64,000 nt of DNA from the NCBI GenBank assembly GCA_963799415.1, contig CAWCXI010000023.1:141360-205359 (forward strand), written 5' to 3'. The notes beneath the pieces are model-generated. The model did no database searches and was not told the origin of the DNA. It saw nothing but the letters and a program-made list of their open reading frames with translations. The position numbers and the translations under genes are program-made. Source of the DNA: JAMXLO01 sp963799415 (lineage in GTDB: Bacteria; Pseudomonadota; Alphaproteobacteria; Acetobacterales; Acetobacteraceae). The stretch's first letter is position 1, and the number at the start of each line of letters is the position of its first letter. This document shows positions 36,478 to 46,065 of this stretch, in pieces.

Positions 36478-37696
36478 TCAGGCCAGACCGGTGACCGCCA
36501 GCACTGTCGCGAGTCCGGCGGCCATGCCACGAATAGACGGATCCGGTGCCACGTCGATCCATTCCTCCAGCGAGTGCGCCCGCCCGCCTGTGCCGCCGGA
36601 GCCGATCTTGATGGCGGGGATGCCGAGGCTCATCGGGATGTTCGCGTCGGTCGAGGAGAGTCTCGAACCTGGGCTGAAACCCATGCGCGCTGATTGCCGC
36701 GTGCGCGAGGCGGACCAGGTCGCTGCTCTCGTCGGTGCGGCCGGCCGGCCGGTCACCGATCTTCTCGATGTCAGTCGTCACTGCGCCGTTGCGGGTCGAG
36801 CGTGCCGCGTTCTCCGACGCGACCGACTTTGCCGTCAGATCGAGGAAGGTCGCTTCCAGCCGAGCCAGTTCGGCCGCTGCACTCCGATCGCAGGTCGAAG
36901 TCGGTCCAGACCGCGTTGGGGATCGAGTTGATCGACGTGCCGCCGCCGGTGACCAGGCGCTGTAGGTCGTCTTGGGGCTGGCCGGCACCGTAATGCGGCC
37001 GAGCCGGGCGATCGCGTCGGCCATGGCGAACATCGGGTTCACCAGGCCGAACGCGCCGTAGCTGTGGCCACCGGGCCCCTTGAAGGTGACGCGATAGCGC
37101 TTCGACCCGACGCCGCCGGTGGCGATGTGCTCCATGTCCGGGCTGTCGACCGTGATGAAGGCGCTGATGCGGTCCTTGTACGGACCCTTCTGGAACAGGT
37201 GCCGCATGCCGCGCAGATCGCCTGGCCCTTCCTCGCCGACATCGGCCACGAACAGCAGATCGGCGCGGGTGCGCACGGCGGCGGCATCCATCGCGCGCAG
37301 CCAGGCGAGCAGCACGGCCAGCGACCGCGTGTCGTCGCCCACGCCGGGCGCATGTAGCTTTGTGCCTTCGCGCCGCACGGTCAGGTCGGTGCCGGCGGGG
37401 AATACAGTGTCGAGGTGGGCAGCGATGCAGATCAGTGGGCCACTTCCCACTCCCGGGCGCATTCCAGTGACGTTGCCTTCGGTGTCGATTTCCACGTTCT
37501 GAAGGCCATGTGTCTTGGCCATCGCGAGGAAAGCGCGTGCGCGGGCTTCCTCCTGAAACGGCGGAGCCGCGATCTGGGTCAGCGCGACGATGTCCTCAAT
37601 CGTCCGGTCGTGCTCGGCGGTGAGGGTAGCGACGGCCTTGCGGTAGGTCTCGCTCGCCATGACCTCGCGGATAATCGACATGGCCCGAGTGGTCAT
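36478..37696 (-). pseudogene. M20 family metallopeptidase, three apparent frameshifts
   Basis: Joined, this is an M20 dipeptidase/deacylase-like enzyme of about 405 residues. The first frame is clean from 37696 to about 36960 and contains the zinc-site motifs ICIAAHLDTVFPAGTD and DDTRSLAVLLAWL, the acidic DVGEEGPGDLRGM, and the dimerisation domain FKGPGGHSYGAFG. Shifts near 36960, 36890 and 36680 then carry the reading through TGGGTSINSIPNAVW-like, AAELARLEATFLDLTAKSVAS and NIPMSLGIPAIKIGSGGTGGRAHSLEEW. All active-site motifs are kept, so sequence error is likely. Confidence 0.8.
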
Positions 37697-37766
37697 GGCA
37701 TTGGTTCCCTGCGGCGCTCGCCGGTATTGGCCGAGGTCAGCGCCGTCCGCAAGAGAGGCAACTCAA

Positions 37767-38162
37767 ATGGATCTGGTGAGCCGACTGCAACGGGACCTGC
37801 CGCCGCTGCCAAGTTGGATGGGGATCACCATCACCGTAGCCGAACCTGACCGGGTGGTCGCCGAACTCACGGTGCGCGACGAACTGTGCACAGCCGGCGA
37901 CATCATGCATGGCGGCGCGATCATGGCGTTCGCCGACACGGTTGGCGCGCTTGGCACAATAGTGAACCTGCGCGAAGGGCAGGGGACGACGACTGTGGAG
38001 AGCAAGACAAATTTCTTCGCCGGCTCGTCGGTGGGGACGCGACTGATTGCAGAGGCGTCCCCGCTACATCGCGGAAGGCGAACACAGGTCTGGGAGACGC
38101 GGATCACCAACGAGCAAGGCAGGCTGGTTGCCAAGGTAACGCAGACGCAGATGGTGCTGTGA
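37767..38162 (+). CDS. PaaI-type hotdog-fold thioesterase
   Basis: A 131-residue hotdog thioesterase. The catalytic-region motif LCTAGDIMHGGAIMAFADTVGALGT matches the PaaI/4HBT-II family (HGG with a following acidic residue), followed by TTTVESKTNFFAGSSVGTRLIAEA. It should hydrolyse an aryl- or acyl-CoA thioester. The ATG at 37767 has GAGAGG eight bases upstream. The gene is divergent from the M20 peptidase. Confidence 0.88.
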   Translation: MDLVSRLQRDLPPLPSWMGITITVAEPDRVVAELTVRDELCTAGDIMHGGAIMAFADTVGALGTIVNLREGQGTTTVESKTNFFAGSSVGTRLIAEASPLHRGRRTQVWETRITNEQGRLVAKVTQTQMVL

Positions 38163-38401
38163 GGTCGCAAAGAGCGCGAGGGATTCGTTGCGGGTGTTTC
38201 TTGCGAGTTCCACACCCGCCTGACGCCGGACCCGAGCTGGATGAAACCGGCATTCGTCATGGTCGGCGAAGGTCAGCCACCCACGTCTTCCTTTGATGCG
38301 CGCGGTACAGTCTGGTCATGGTTTCTTGTTAGGCGCGTGGGCGATCTTTCCTTTCTGCCTGCCGAAGGCTAGCGTTCACCAATAATGCGATGGAGGGAAT
38401 G

Positions 38402-39490
38402 ATGAAGGCAGCCGTTTTCCACGAGCCGAACCAGCCGCTCACCATCGAGAACGTAGAACATGCGCCTTTGAAGCGCCGCGAGGTTTTGGTGCGCACTGCC
38501 TATGCCGGCCTCTGCCACTCTGACCTGCACTTCATGGAGGGGCTTTATCCATTTCCCACCCCTTGCGTGCTGGGTCACGAAGCGGCTGGTGTGATCGAGG
38601 CGGTCGGCGATGACGTTACCTACGTCAAGCCGGGCGATCACGTGATTACCTGTCTGTCGGTGTTCTGTGGCGAATGCCCGCAATGCATGACCGGTCATCC
38701 CAATCTGTGCGAGAACACCGAGGTCAAGTTGCTGCCGGGTGCCGCGCGTCGTCTGACTTGGAAGGGCGAGGTGCTGAACCAGGCAATGAACCTATCGGCC
38801 TTCGCCGAATTCATGCTGGTGCACGAGCATGCCGTGGTGAAGGTGCGCGACGATGTGCCGCTGGACCGCTGCGCGCTGGTCGGCTGCGGCGTGATGACCG
38901 GGGTCGGCGCGGTGTTCCATGCCGCGAAGGTTGAGCCTGGCTCTACCGTTGCGGTAATCGGCTGTGGCGGCATCGGGCTGTCCGCGGTGAACGGTGCGGC
39001 AATGGCGGGTGCTTCGCGCATCATTGCGATCGACACCGTGGCGTCGAAGCTGGATGTCGCGCGGCAAATGGGTGCCACCGATACGATCAACGCGTCGAAC
39101 GCCGATGCGGTGGAGATGGTGAAGGACATGACCGGCGGCGGTGTGCCGTATTCGTTCGAGGCGATCGGCACCAAGACCACGGCCGAGCAGTCATTCGCGA
39201 TGCTGCGGCCGGGCGGCACGGCGACGATCATCGGCATGATCCCGCTTGGCACCAAGATCGAACTGCACGGCGCCGATTTCCTGCGTGATCGCAAGATCCA
39301 GGGTACGTCGATGGGCGGCAATCGGTTCCGCGTCGACATGCCACGGCTGCTGGAGCTGTATGTGCAGGGCAAGCTGAAGCTGGATCACATGATTTCCGGG
39401 CACATCAAGCTGGCAGAGATCAACGAGGGCTTCGCGCGGATGAAGCAGGGCACCATGGTGCGGCAGCTAATCGACTTCTCGGCCGGCTGA
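38402..39490 (+). CDS. Zinc-dependent class III-like alcohol dehydrogenase
   Basis: A 362-residue medium-chain dehydrogenase. Catalytic zinc ligands are Cys 38 (AGLCHSDLHF), His 59 and Glu 60 (LGHEAAG), and a Cys in LVGCGVMTG. The structural zinc lobe is Cys 89, 92, 95 and 103 (VFCGECPQCMTGHPNLC). The Rossmann motif is VIGCGGIGLSAVNGAAMAGA with Asp in IIAIDTVASKL, suggesting NAD. It resembles the long-chain or NDMA-type Zn alcohol dehydrogenases. I chose the second ATG because GGAGGG lies 4 bases before it. A strong hairpin follows the stop. Confidence 0.88.
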   Translation: MKAAVFHEPNQPLTIENVEHAPLKRREVLVRTAYAGLCHSDLHFMEGLYPFPTPCVLGHEAAGVIEAVGDDVTYVKPGDHVITCLSVFCGECPQCMTGHPNLCENTEVKLLPGAARRLTWKGEVLNQAMNLSAFAEFMLVHEHAVVKVRDDVPLDRCALVGCGVMTGVGAVFHAAKVEPGSTVAVIGCGGIGLSAVNGAAMAGASRIIAIDTVASKLDVARQMGATDTINASNADAVEMVKDMTGGGVPYSFEAIGTKTTAEQSFAMLRPGGTATIIGMIPLGTKIELHGADFLRDRKIQGTSMGGNRFRVDMPRLLELYVQGKLKLDHMISGHIKLAEINEGFARMKQGTMVRQLIDFSAG

Positions 39491-39493
39491 TGC

Positions 39494-39532
39494 CCACAAA
39501 CTTGCCCACTATTAGAGTGGGCAAGTTTGTGG
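39494..39532. terminator. Perfect 17-bp hairpin after the alcohol dehydrogenase gene
   Basis: CCACAAACTTGCCCACT, loop ATTAG, then AGTGGGCAAGTTTGTGG. The arms pair perfectly. There is no long T tract, so it may act as a factor-assisted terminator or as a binding site for a dimeric regulator. It starts 4 bases after the stop codon. Confidence 0.7.
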
Positions 39533-39591
39533 TTGACGCCTGAGCCTCCTCGTCGCTGACTTCCCGGCAAGACGTTCCGGGAGGTCGTCCC

Positions 39592-40956
39592 ATGAGCGAA
39601 ACGCTCCTGCGGGACATCGCCGAGTTTTGCCGCAATGCCCGCATGGCGGAATCCACCTTCGGCCGGCTCGCCGTGAACGACGGCAAGCTGGTCGGGCGCC
39701 TACGTCTCGGCGGGCGCGTCACGACCGACACGGTGGATCGCGTGCGCGCCTTCATTGCTCGCGAGCCGCATCACGTCGTGAACGGCGCGCCTGGCCACGT
39801 CCCGCTGCCCGTGCCGCAGGCCACCGGCACGGCCCACAACTTCCGCTTCTATGACAACCGGCAGAAGTACCTGCTGTTCGTCACCACCTGCGGTGAGAAG
39901 TGGGTCATCGCCCAACGCGTCGGCATGGAGCTGGCCAACCTCCATCCACGCCCCCCGTCACTGAGGCTGTTCGACGCCGGCATGGGCGACGGCACCGTGC
40001 TGGCCCGCACCATGCGGGCCATGCACAACCGCTTCCCCACCATGCCGTTCTATATCGTCGGCAAAGAGATCAGCCTCGAGGACGTACGCCTCGTGCTGGA
40101 AAAGATGCCCGACCGCCTGTTCGAGCATCCCGCCACCGTGCTGGTGATGACCAACATGTACTACTCCGAGGCGCCGTGGTTGAAGCCGAACTCGGTCAAC
40201 GCCGCCACCAGCCTCGTCTGGAACGAGCTCGCGCTGACCGGCAACACCGCGCACGATTTCGAGACACAGATCACTGAGCTGGCGCCCTTCCTGGCCGACA
40301 ACTGGCGCGCCCGCATGAGCCGCACCTCCGGTAATCCGGTGTATGAAAAGCCTGTGGTGCTGGTGATCTACCGCGAGGACCACCGGTTTCTTCTCGATCA
40401 GGTGCGGCCGCGCCGCGGTTTTACCAACGCCGAATACGATCTGGTTATTGCGTCGCAGCCCTATCGCGCGCGTGCGCCGCTGGAGTTCAAGGCGCGTCGC
40501 GTCGTGGCGCCGCTGGCACGTGCGCTGGCGCCGGGCGGCCGGCTGATCGCCATCCACTCGCACGGCAACGATCCGGGTCTCGAGATCATCCAGCGCATCT
40601 GGCCTGGCGAGAATCCGTTCACGACCGATCGCCACGCTTTGCTGCGCGCGACCAAGGCCGAACTTGGCAGCGCCGGACGGGACCTGAATTTCGGCGCCTA
40701 CGCCGATGCGCGCTCGCTGTTCCGCTACGACATGCATACGCTGCCGAGCGAGATCAGCGAGACGATCGGCACGTCAACGTTGTTCGCCGCATGGAATGCC
40801 GCGGTCTACGTCGCGCAGATCGAGGATGAGCGGCTGTCCGAAGCGATCAGCAGCGGCGCCTATCTCGATGCCACCAAGGCAGTGCTGCAGGACCACGGCG
40901 GTCTGTGGTTCTGGGACGAGTCCTACGTGATCTCGCGCAAACGGGATTCCGGTTGA
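39592..40956 (+). CDS. SAM-dependent methyltransferase with N-terminal helix-turn-helix-like segment
   Basis: A 454-residue protein. Residues about 5-60 (DIAEFCRNARMAESTFGRLAVNDGKLVGRLRLG, then TTDTVDRVRAFIA) look like a small helix-turn-helix. The SAM-binding motif I is SLRLFDAGMGDGTVLA near residue 125, and the C-terminal half contains a second Rossmann-like stretch (NAEYDLVIASQPY, LAPGGRLIAIHSHGND). The ATG has GGGAGG at good spacing. Its stop overlaps the start of a MetF-like gene (TGATG), so the two products are coupled. The acceptor substrate is unknown. Confidence 0.72.
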   Translation: MSETLLRDIAEFCRNARMAESTFGRLAVNDGKLVGRLRLGGRVTTDTVDRVRAFIAREPHHVVNGAPGHVPLPVPQATGTAHNFRFYDNRQKYLLFVTTCGEKWVIAQRVGMELANLHPRPPSLRLFDAGMGDGTVLARTMRAMHNRFPTMPFYIVGKEISLEDVRLVLEKMPDRLFEHPATVLVMTNMYYSEAPWLKPNSVNAATSLVWNELALTGNTAHDFETQITELAPFLADNWRARMSRTSGNPVYEKPVVLVIYREDHRFLLDQVRPRRGFTNAEYDLVIASQPYRARAPLEFKARRVVAPLARALAPGGRLIAIHSHGNDPGLEIIQRIWPGENPFTTDRHALLRATKAELGSAGRDLNFGAYADARSLFRYDMHTLPSEISETIGTSTLFAAWNAAVYVAQIEDERLSEAISSGAYLDATKAVLQDHGGLWFWDESYVISRKRDSG

Positions 40957-41822
40957 TGGACGCGATCACCCTCACTGCCAGGCAGCGCCAGCGCGTGGCG
41001 GCACTGATCGGCGATTGTTCGATTGAACTCTCGCCACGCGACGAGCTCGCCGGTGAGGCGCTGCGGGGACTGCTCGCCGCGGGCACGACGGTGTTCGTCA
41101 ATCATTCCGCCAGTGTGACGCACCACGACATCGTCGCCGCCTGCGCGCGGCTGCGTCGCGCGGGTTTCGTGCCCGTACCGCATGTCGCTGCGCGTCGCCT
41201 GGCGAGCTTCACCCAGGCCAGTGACTTCCTGCAGCGCGCGGTGGGCGAGGCGGGGGTCGACCGCATTCTGCTGATCGGCGGCGATGACAGTCCGGTCGGG
41301 CCGTTCCGGGCCGCTCTCGATCTGCTGGCGACCGGCGTGGTGGAGCGACACGGCATCGCCCATGTCGCGTTCGGTGGCTATCCCGAAGGCCACCCGGCGA
41401 TCGATCCGCACACCCTGGATGCGGCGCTGCAAGCCAAGGTGGCGCTGGCACGGCAGGGTGGCCTGGCCGTGTCACTGGTGACTCAGTTCGGCTTCGAGGC
41501 ACAGCCGATCCTGCGCTGGATCGCTGCCCAGCGCGCGCATGGCATCGACTGCCCGGTGCATGTCGGTATTGCCGGACCCGCCAGCGTGGCGACACTCGCG
41601 AAGTTCGCCATTCGCTGCGGCATCGGTGCGTCGCTCCGCGCACTCGCACGCGGCCACACTGCGTTCGCACGCATCCTGGTGGAGGCCGGACCGGATGCGT
41701 TGATCGGCGAACTTGTGGCCAGCGTGGGCGAGGATGCGCCGATCGCGGGTCTTCACGTGTTCACTTTCGGTGGCGTGCGCCGCAGCGTGGAATGGATCCG
41801 TGGGGCGAGCGAAGCCGTCTGA
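40956..41822 (+). CDS. Methylenetetrahydrofolate reductase-like protein
   Basis: A 288-residue TIM-barrel protein resembling MetF: SIELSPRDELAGEALRGLL near the N-terminus, GFVPVPHVAARRLAS, DRILLIGGDDSPVGPFRAALDLL, HVAFGGYPEGHPAIDPH and GIDCPVHVGIAGPASVATLAKFA. These correspond to the flavin and folate-binding segments of 5,10-methylenetetrahydrofolate reductases. Coupled to the preceding methyltransferase, it may recycle methyl groups released by a demethylation reaction, as MetF homologues do in O- and N-demethylation pathways. That role is inference. Confidence 0.8.
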   Translation: MDAITLTARQRQRVAALIGDCSIELSPRDELAGEALRGLLAAGTTVFVNHSASVTHHDIVAACARLRRAGFVPVPHVAARRLASFTQASDFLQRAVGEAGVDRILLIGGDDSPVGPFRAALDLLATGVVERHGIAHVAFGGYPEGHPAIDPHTLDAALQAKVALARQGGLAVSLVTQFGFEAQPILRWIAAQRAHGIDCPVHVGIAGPASVATLAKFAIRCGIGASLRALARGHTAFARILVEAGPDALIGELVASVGEDAPIAGLHVFTFGGVRRSVEWIRGASEAV

Positions 41823-41890
41823 TTGGCAAAGGGAATGCCATGTCGGACCGCATACAGCCGTTGTTTCGCCGCCGCGGTCCCCTCCCGCAA

Positions 41891-41913
41891 CCCCCTCCCG
41901 CAAGGGGAGGGGG
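41891..41913. terminator. GC-rich hairpin in a convergent gap
   Basis: CCCCCTCCC, loop GCAAG, GGGAGGGGG: a perfect 9-bp stem, preceded by a partial copy (CCCTCCCGCAA at 41880-41890). It lies in the 249-base gap between the MetF-like gene and the GST gene; nothing else in that gap looks coding. Confidence 0.6.
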
Positions 41914-42071
41914 GAGAGGCCTTACCATCGGTCCCTTCTCGATCCGCAGCTCGTATCTACCGCGCGTGCCGGGTCGACCATGCCACGGTCCAACTGCTGG
42001 CCCACGGCGCGCACGGACCCGAATGGGCGTCGACCCCAGCTTCACCGGGTGAGCAGATGCAGCCATGCACG

Positions 42072-42776
42072 TCAGGCCGAACTTGCCTTGTCGACAAGGC
42101 TCGCCGTCTGATTGAACAGGATGCGCCGCTCCTCCTCGCTGGGTGGCGCGCGGCGGCGCAGGTCCTTGCCGAGATCGATCCCTCGCTGCACCGCCGGCCG
42201 CTGCTTGATCGCCTCGCGCCAGCGGGCGACGTTGGGGAACTCATCGAGCGCCTGGCCGAGCGGCTTCGAGATCAGCACCCAGGGAAACGACGCCATGTCG
42301 ACGATCGAATAGTCGTCCAGGATATACGCGCGGTCGGCCAATCGCCGTTCGAGCACGCCGAGACAGCGGTTGTACTCGTTGGCATAGCGCTGGTGCGAAT
42401 AGGGATGCTCGCCCTGCGCGTAGTTGACGAAGTGACTGAGCTGCCCCGCCATCGGCCCGAGATTGCCGACCTGCCAGAACAGCCACTCCAGGGTCTCCTT
42501 CTGCCCGCGCCGGTCGGTTGGCATGAAGCGGCGGGATTTCTCGGCCAGATGCAGCAGGATGGCACCGCTCTCGAACACCGGTACCACTTCGCCGTCGGCG
42601 TCGTGGTCGACGATCGCGGGCATGCGGTTGTTCGGGCTGATCGCCAGGAATTCCGGCTTGAACTGATCGCCCTTGCCGATGTTCACCGGCACCACGCGGT
42701 ACGGCAGGCCGCATTCCTCGAGCATGATCGACACCTTCCAGCCGTTCGGTGTCGGCCAGTAATGGAAGTCGATCAT
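42072..42776 (-). CDS. Glutathione S-transferase family protein (YfcG/YghU-like)
   Basis: A 234-residue GST. The N-terminal thioredoxin-like domain reads MIDFHYWPTPNGWKVSIMLEECGLPY, with the active-site TPNGWK of the Nu-class/YfcG group, and ends VFESGAILLHLAEK. The helical C-terminal domain includes WLFWQVGNLGPMAGQLSHF and DDYSIVDMASFPWV. Such proteins have disulfide reductase and peroxidase activity. The ATG overlaps the stop of the CoA-transferase gene (ATGA). Confidence 0.9.
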   Translation of the reverse strand: MIDFHYWPTPNGWKVSIMLEECGLPYRVVPVNIGKGDQFKPEFLAISPNNRMPAIVDHDADGEVVPVFESGAILLHLAEKSRRFMPTDRRGQKETLEWLFWQVGNLGPMAGQLSHFVNYAQGEHPYSHQRYANEYNRCLGVLERRLADRAYILDDYSIVDMASFPWVLISKPLGQALDEFPNVARWREAIKQRPAVQRGIDLGKDLRRRAPPSEEERRILFNQTASLVDKASSA

Positions 42777-43930
42777 GCGTCGATGCCCTCCTTGTGGCCG
42801 ATCTCGGCCAGGATTTCGTCGGTGTGTTCGCCAAGCGCCGGCGCGCCGCGGCGTATGCCCGTGGGTGTCGCGGAGAAACGGGCCGCGGGGCGCGCCTGGC
42901 GCAGCAGGCCGGCGCCGGGATGCTCGGTCTCGACCACAATTCCGTTCGCCACGACCTGCGGATGCTCGATCATGCGGCCGCGCGTCAGCACCGGCGCGCA
43001 GGGCACGCCAGCCGCGGTCAGCCGCTCCAACCATTCCGCGGCGGGACGCGTCCGCAGCACGTCCTGCGTCATCGCCAGCCTCTCGTTGATGTGCTTGTGC
43101 CGTAGCGCCGGCGTGGCGAAGCGCGGATCCTCGATCCACTCCGGCCGATCCAGCGCGCGGGTCAGCGCGGTCCACTCGCGGTCGGTCTGCACCGCTGCGC
43201 TGATGTGATCGTCGGCGGTTTCGTAGATCAGGTCGATGAAGCTGGCCGCCTCCTGTTGCGGCAGTTCGTCGCCCACGAAAGTCTGGCTGCCCATGTCGGA
43301 GCCCCACAGGAAAGCCACGACGGCATCCAGCATGGACAGCCGGACCTGCTGGCCCTGCCCGGTCCGTTCGCGCGCCAGGAGCGCGGCGGTGATCGCCTGG
43401 GCTGCGACTACGCCGGTCAGCTTGTCGGGCACAATGGTACGCACCAACCGTGGGCGGTCCTGGTCGGAGCCGCCCTGGATGCTGGCAAGCCCCGACAGCG
43501 CCTGGATCAGCGGATCGTAGACCGGCTTCTGGGCGAACGGCCCCTCCTCGCCGAAGCCGCTGATCGAGACGTAGATGATGTCCGGCGCGAGCGCGCGCAC
43601 GGCTTCCTCGCCGAAGCCCATCCGGTCGATCACGCCGGTGCGGAAATTCTGGATGAACACGTCGGCGCCGGTGATCAGCCGCTTCAGCGCTGCCACTCCG
43701 GCAGGTGCCTTCAAATCCAGCACAACCGACCGTTTGTTGCGATTGTTGTTGAGGAACGAGGCTGAGAAGCCACCGCGCCGATTGGCTGCGGCTCTTGTAT
43801 GGTCGCCGCCCTGCGGGTTCTCCACCTTGATGACGTCTGCGCCCTGGTCCGCCAGCAGCATGGTGGCCGAAGGCCCCGAGACCATGGAAGTGAGGTCAAC
43901 GATGCGGTAGCCGTGCAACGGTCCTGGCAT
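42773..43930 (-). CDS. CaiB/BaiF family III CoA-transferase
   Basis: A 385-residue family III CoA-transferase, which moves CoA between carboxylic acids. MPGPLHGYRIVDLTSMVSGPSATMLLADQGADVIKVENPQGGDHTR is the typical N-terminus; the catalytic Asp is expected in PVYDPLIQALSGL. ATG 43930 has AGGAG five bases upstream; longer in-frame extensions were rejected. The gene overlaps the downstream GST gene by four bases. Substrates are unknown. Confidence 0.9.
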   Translation of the reverse strand: MPGPLHGYRIVDLTSMVSGPSATMLLADQGADVIKVENPQGGDHTRAAANRRGGFSASFLNNNRNKRSVVLDLKAPAGVAALKRLITGADVFIQNFRTGVIDRMGFGEEAVRALAPDIIYVSISGFGEEGPFAQKPVYDPLIQALSGLASIQGGSDQDRPRLVRTIVPDKLTGVVAAQAITAALLARERTGQGQQVRLSMLDAVVAFLWGSDMGSQTFVGDELPQQEAASFIDLIYETADDHISAAVQTDREWTALTRALDRPEWIEDPRFATPALRHKHINERLAMTQDVLRTRPAAEWLERLTAAGVPCAPVLTRGRMIEHPQVVANGIVVETEHPGAGLLRQARPAARFSATPTGIRRGAPALGEHTDEILAEIGHKEGIDA

Positions 43931-44209
43931 TTCGGCTCCTCGAGTTAACGCCAGATTGCAGATCGGCCATCTCGCAGGAAGGGTCAAGCTCACGAGATCG
44001 TGATGCTGCGATTGCGAAGGGAATGGCAATATCCCTGTCGCAACAATCGGGAGATTCTTCCGAGAGGCAGAACCCACCCCGACCGCCGCAAGAAGAGGTT
44101 CAGCCGTGGATACCTATTTGCACCAGGTGCCTTTTGGCCTGGATCGAGTTTCGCTGTGCCCTGTGCTCGCCGCCGCCATCGTTCCGTCGCATCGTAGAGG
44201 TCGCGATCA

Positions 44210-44677
44210 ATGAGGTGGCGGAAACACACAGACAAACCCACGGACGGCGCGTCGAGCGATATCGTCAGAACAGCGGTACTCGCCAGCCTGATCGCCGCTC
44301 TGCTGGCAAGTTCGGTGGCCGTCGTTTCAGCGGCCCGGGCGATCGATATCGGCCCCAAGGTCGGCGACATCCTGGTATTCCGTCAGGGCGCCCGCGTGCC
44401 GGCTGACTGGGAATTCACCGTTACCACCGCCGAAGCAGGCACGACCTGCAATCTGAAACCCGAGAGCATGGCCTTGGACGGCGGCAGCCTGGTTGTGGAA
44501 CAGCGCTTCCAGACGCCGCGGGCGTTCCAGGTTCATTGGGCCGGTGGACGCACCAGCGCCCCCGGTTCGGACTGCGGTACCAGCGCCGAACTGATCGTGC
44601 CCGGAGAGGACCTGCAATTGCTGACGAACGCGGTCGGTGGTGCCGGCGTGGAGCACAGGGTCTTCCCCGAGTTCTGA
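44210..44677 (+). CDS. Exported hypothetical protein
   Basis: A 155-residue protein with a basic N-terminus followed by a hydrophobic segment VLASLIAALLASSVAVVSAARA, a signal peptide or N-terminal anchor. The mature part (IDIGPKVGDILVFRQGARVPADWEFTV) is beta-rich and contains two Cys (TTCNLKPE and GSDCGTS) that could form a disulfide. The family is not recognised. ATG 44210 has GAGG nine bases upstream. Confidence 0.6.
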   Translation: MRWRKHTDKPTDGASSDIVRTAVLASLIAALLASSVAVVSAARAIDIGPKVGDILVFRQGARVPADWEFTVTTAEAGTTCNLKPESMALDGGSLVVEQRFQTPRAFQVHWAGGRTSAPGSDCGTSAELIVPGEDLQLLTNAVGGAGVEHRVFPEF

Positions 44678-44697
44678 CGTAACAGCTGGATTGAACG

Positions 44698-46026
44698 TCA
44701 GGCGGGGAAGAAGCGGTTCTCCGGCCGAGGCAGGCCTAGGTTCTCGCGCAACGTCGTGCCCTCGTATTCACGACGGAAGATGCCGCGCCGCTGTAGTTCC
44801 GGCACCACGCGTTCGACGAAATCGTCGAGGCCGGCAGGCAGGAACGGGAACATGATGTTGAAGCCATCGCAGGCATTGGTGAGCAGCCACTCCTCCATCT
44901 GATCAGCAATCATCGCCGGCGTGCCGAGCAAAGCGGGTCCCGAATAGCCGCCGAGACGCTGGGCAAGCTGACGCACTGTCAGGTTCTCGCGCTTTGCCAA
45001 ATTGATCGCGCGTTCGCGGCCGCTCTTGCTGGCATTGGTTTCGGGGATCTCCGGCAATGGCGCGTCCGGATCGAAGCGTGACGCATCGGTCCCCAGCGCG
45101 ATCGACAGAGAGGCGATCGCGCTGTCGTAGTGCACCAGACTGTCCAGCTTCGCCCGCTTCTCGTGAGCCTCGTCGAGCGAATCGCCGATCACCACAAAGG
45201 CACCTGGCAAGATCTTCAGATGCTCGGGGTCGCGGCCCAGTTTGGCCATGCGGCCCTTGATGTCGGCATACAGCGCGCGGCCGCCGTTGATGTCGCCGGC
45301 GCCGGCGAACACCATCTCGGCGGTCTCCGCGGCGAGCTGGCGGCCGGCGTCGGAGGCGCCCGCCTGCACGATCACCGGCCAGCCCTGGATCGGCCGCGCG
45401 ATGTGCAGCGGCCCGCGCACCGAGTAGTAGTCCCCCTTGTGGTCCAGCACGTGCATACGTGACGGGTCGAAGAATTCGCCGGTCTCGACGTTGCGGGTGA
45501 AGGCGTCCTCGGCCCAACTGTCCCACAGGCCGGTGACGACATCGTAGAACTCGCGCGCGCGGCGATAGCGTTCGTCATGGTCCATCGCCTCGTCAAGACC
45601 GAAGTTCAGTGCGGCGTCCGGGTTCGACGTGGTGACGATGTTCCACGCGGCGCGTCCGCCGCTGATGTGATCCAGCGAGGCAAAGCGGCGCGCGACATGG
45701 AACGGCGCATCGAAGGTGGTGGAGCCGGTGGCGATCAGGCCGATGTGGTCGGTGACCATGGCGAGAGCCGACAGCAGGGTGAACGGCTCGAACGACGTGA
45801 CGGTATGGCTGCGCTTCAGCGCGTTCATCGGCATGTTGAGCACGGCCAGATGGTCCGCCATGAAGAACGCATCGAACCGGCCGCGTTCCAGCGTCTGGAT
45901 GAAGCGCTGGATGTGGGCGAGATTGAAGTTGGCGTCGGGGTAGGCGCCGGGATAGCGCCAGGACGCCGTGTGGATCGTCGTCGGCCGCATGAAGGCGCCG
46001 AGACGGAGTTGACGTTTTGCGGTCAT
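44698..46026 (-). CDS. LLM-class flavin monooxygenase, NtaA/SnaA/DszA type
   Basis: A 442-residue FMNH2-dependent monooxygenase of the nitrilotriacetate/pristinamycin/dibenzothiophene sulfone group. LGAFMRPTTIHTASWRYPGA, HIQRFIQTLERGRFDAFFMADHLAV and SLDHISGGRAAWNIVTTSN are characteristic. It requires reduced flavin from a separate reductase. ATG 46026 has AGGA upstream. The gene is divergent from the molybdenum hydroxylase, with 39 bases between starts. Confidence 0.9.
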   Translation of the reverse strand: MTAKRQLRLGAFMRPTTIHTASWRYPGAYPDANFNLAHIQRFIQTLERGRFDAFFMADHLAVLNMPMNALKRSHTVTSFEPFTLLSALAMVTDHIGLIATGSTTFDAPFHVARRFASLDHISGGRAAWNIVTTSNPDAALNFGLDEAMDHDERYRRAREFYDVVTGLWDSWAEDAFTRNVETGEFFDPSRMHVLDHKGDYYSVRGPLHIARPIQGWPVIVQAGASDAGRQLAAETAEMVFAGAGDINGGRALYADIKGRMAKLGRDPEHLKILPGAFVVIGDSLDEAHEKRAKLDSLVHYDSAIASLSIALGTDASRFDPDAPLPEIPETNASKSGRERAINLAKRENLTVRQLAQRLGGYSGPALLGTPAMIADQMEEWLLTNACDGFNIMFPFLPAGLDDFVERVVPELQRRGIFRREYEGTTLRENLGLPRPENRFFPA

Positions 46027-46065
46027 GGTATCCTGTCCGCTCCTGGTTCGGGCTGAGGGAGTTAC

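Noticed and set aside
43931..44209. Short plus-strand frames between the CoA-transferase and the exported protein
   Set aside because: They are Arg-rich, lack ribosome sites, and overlap the expected divergent promoter region.
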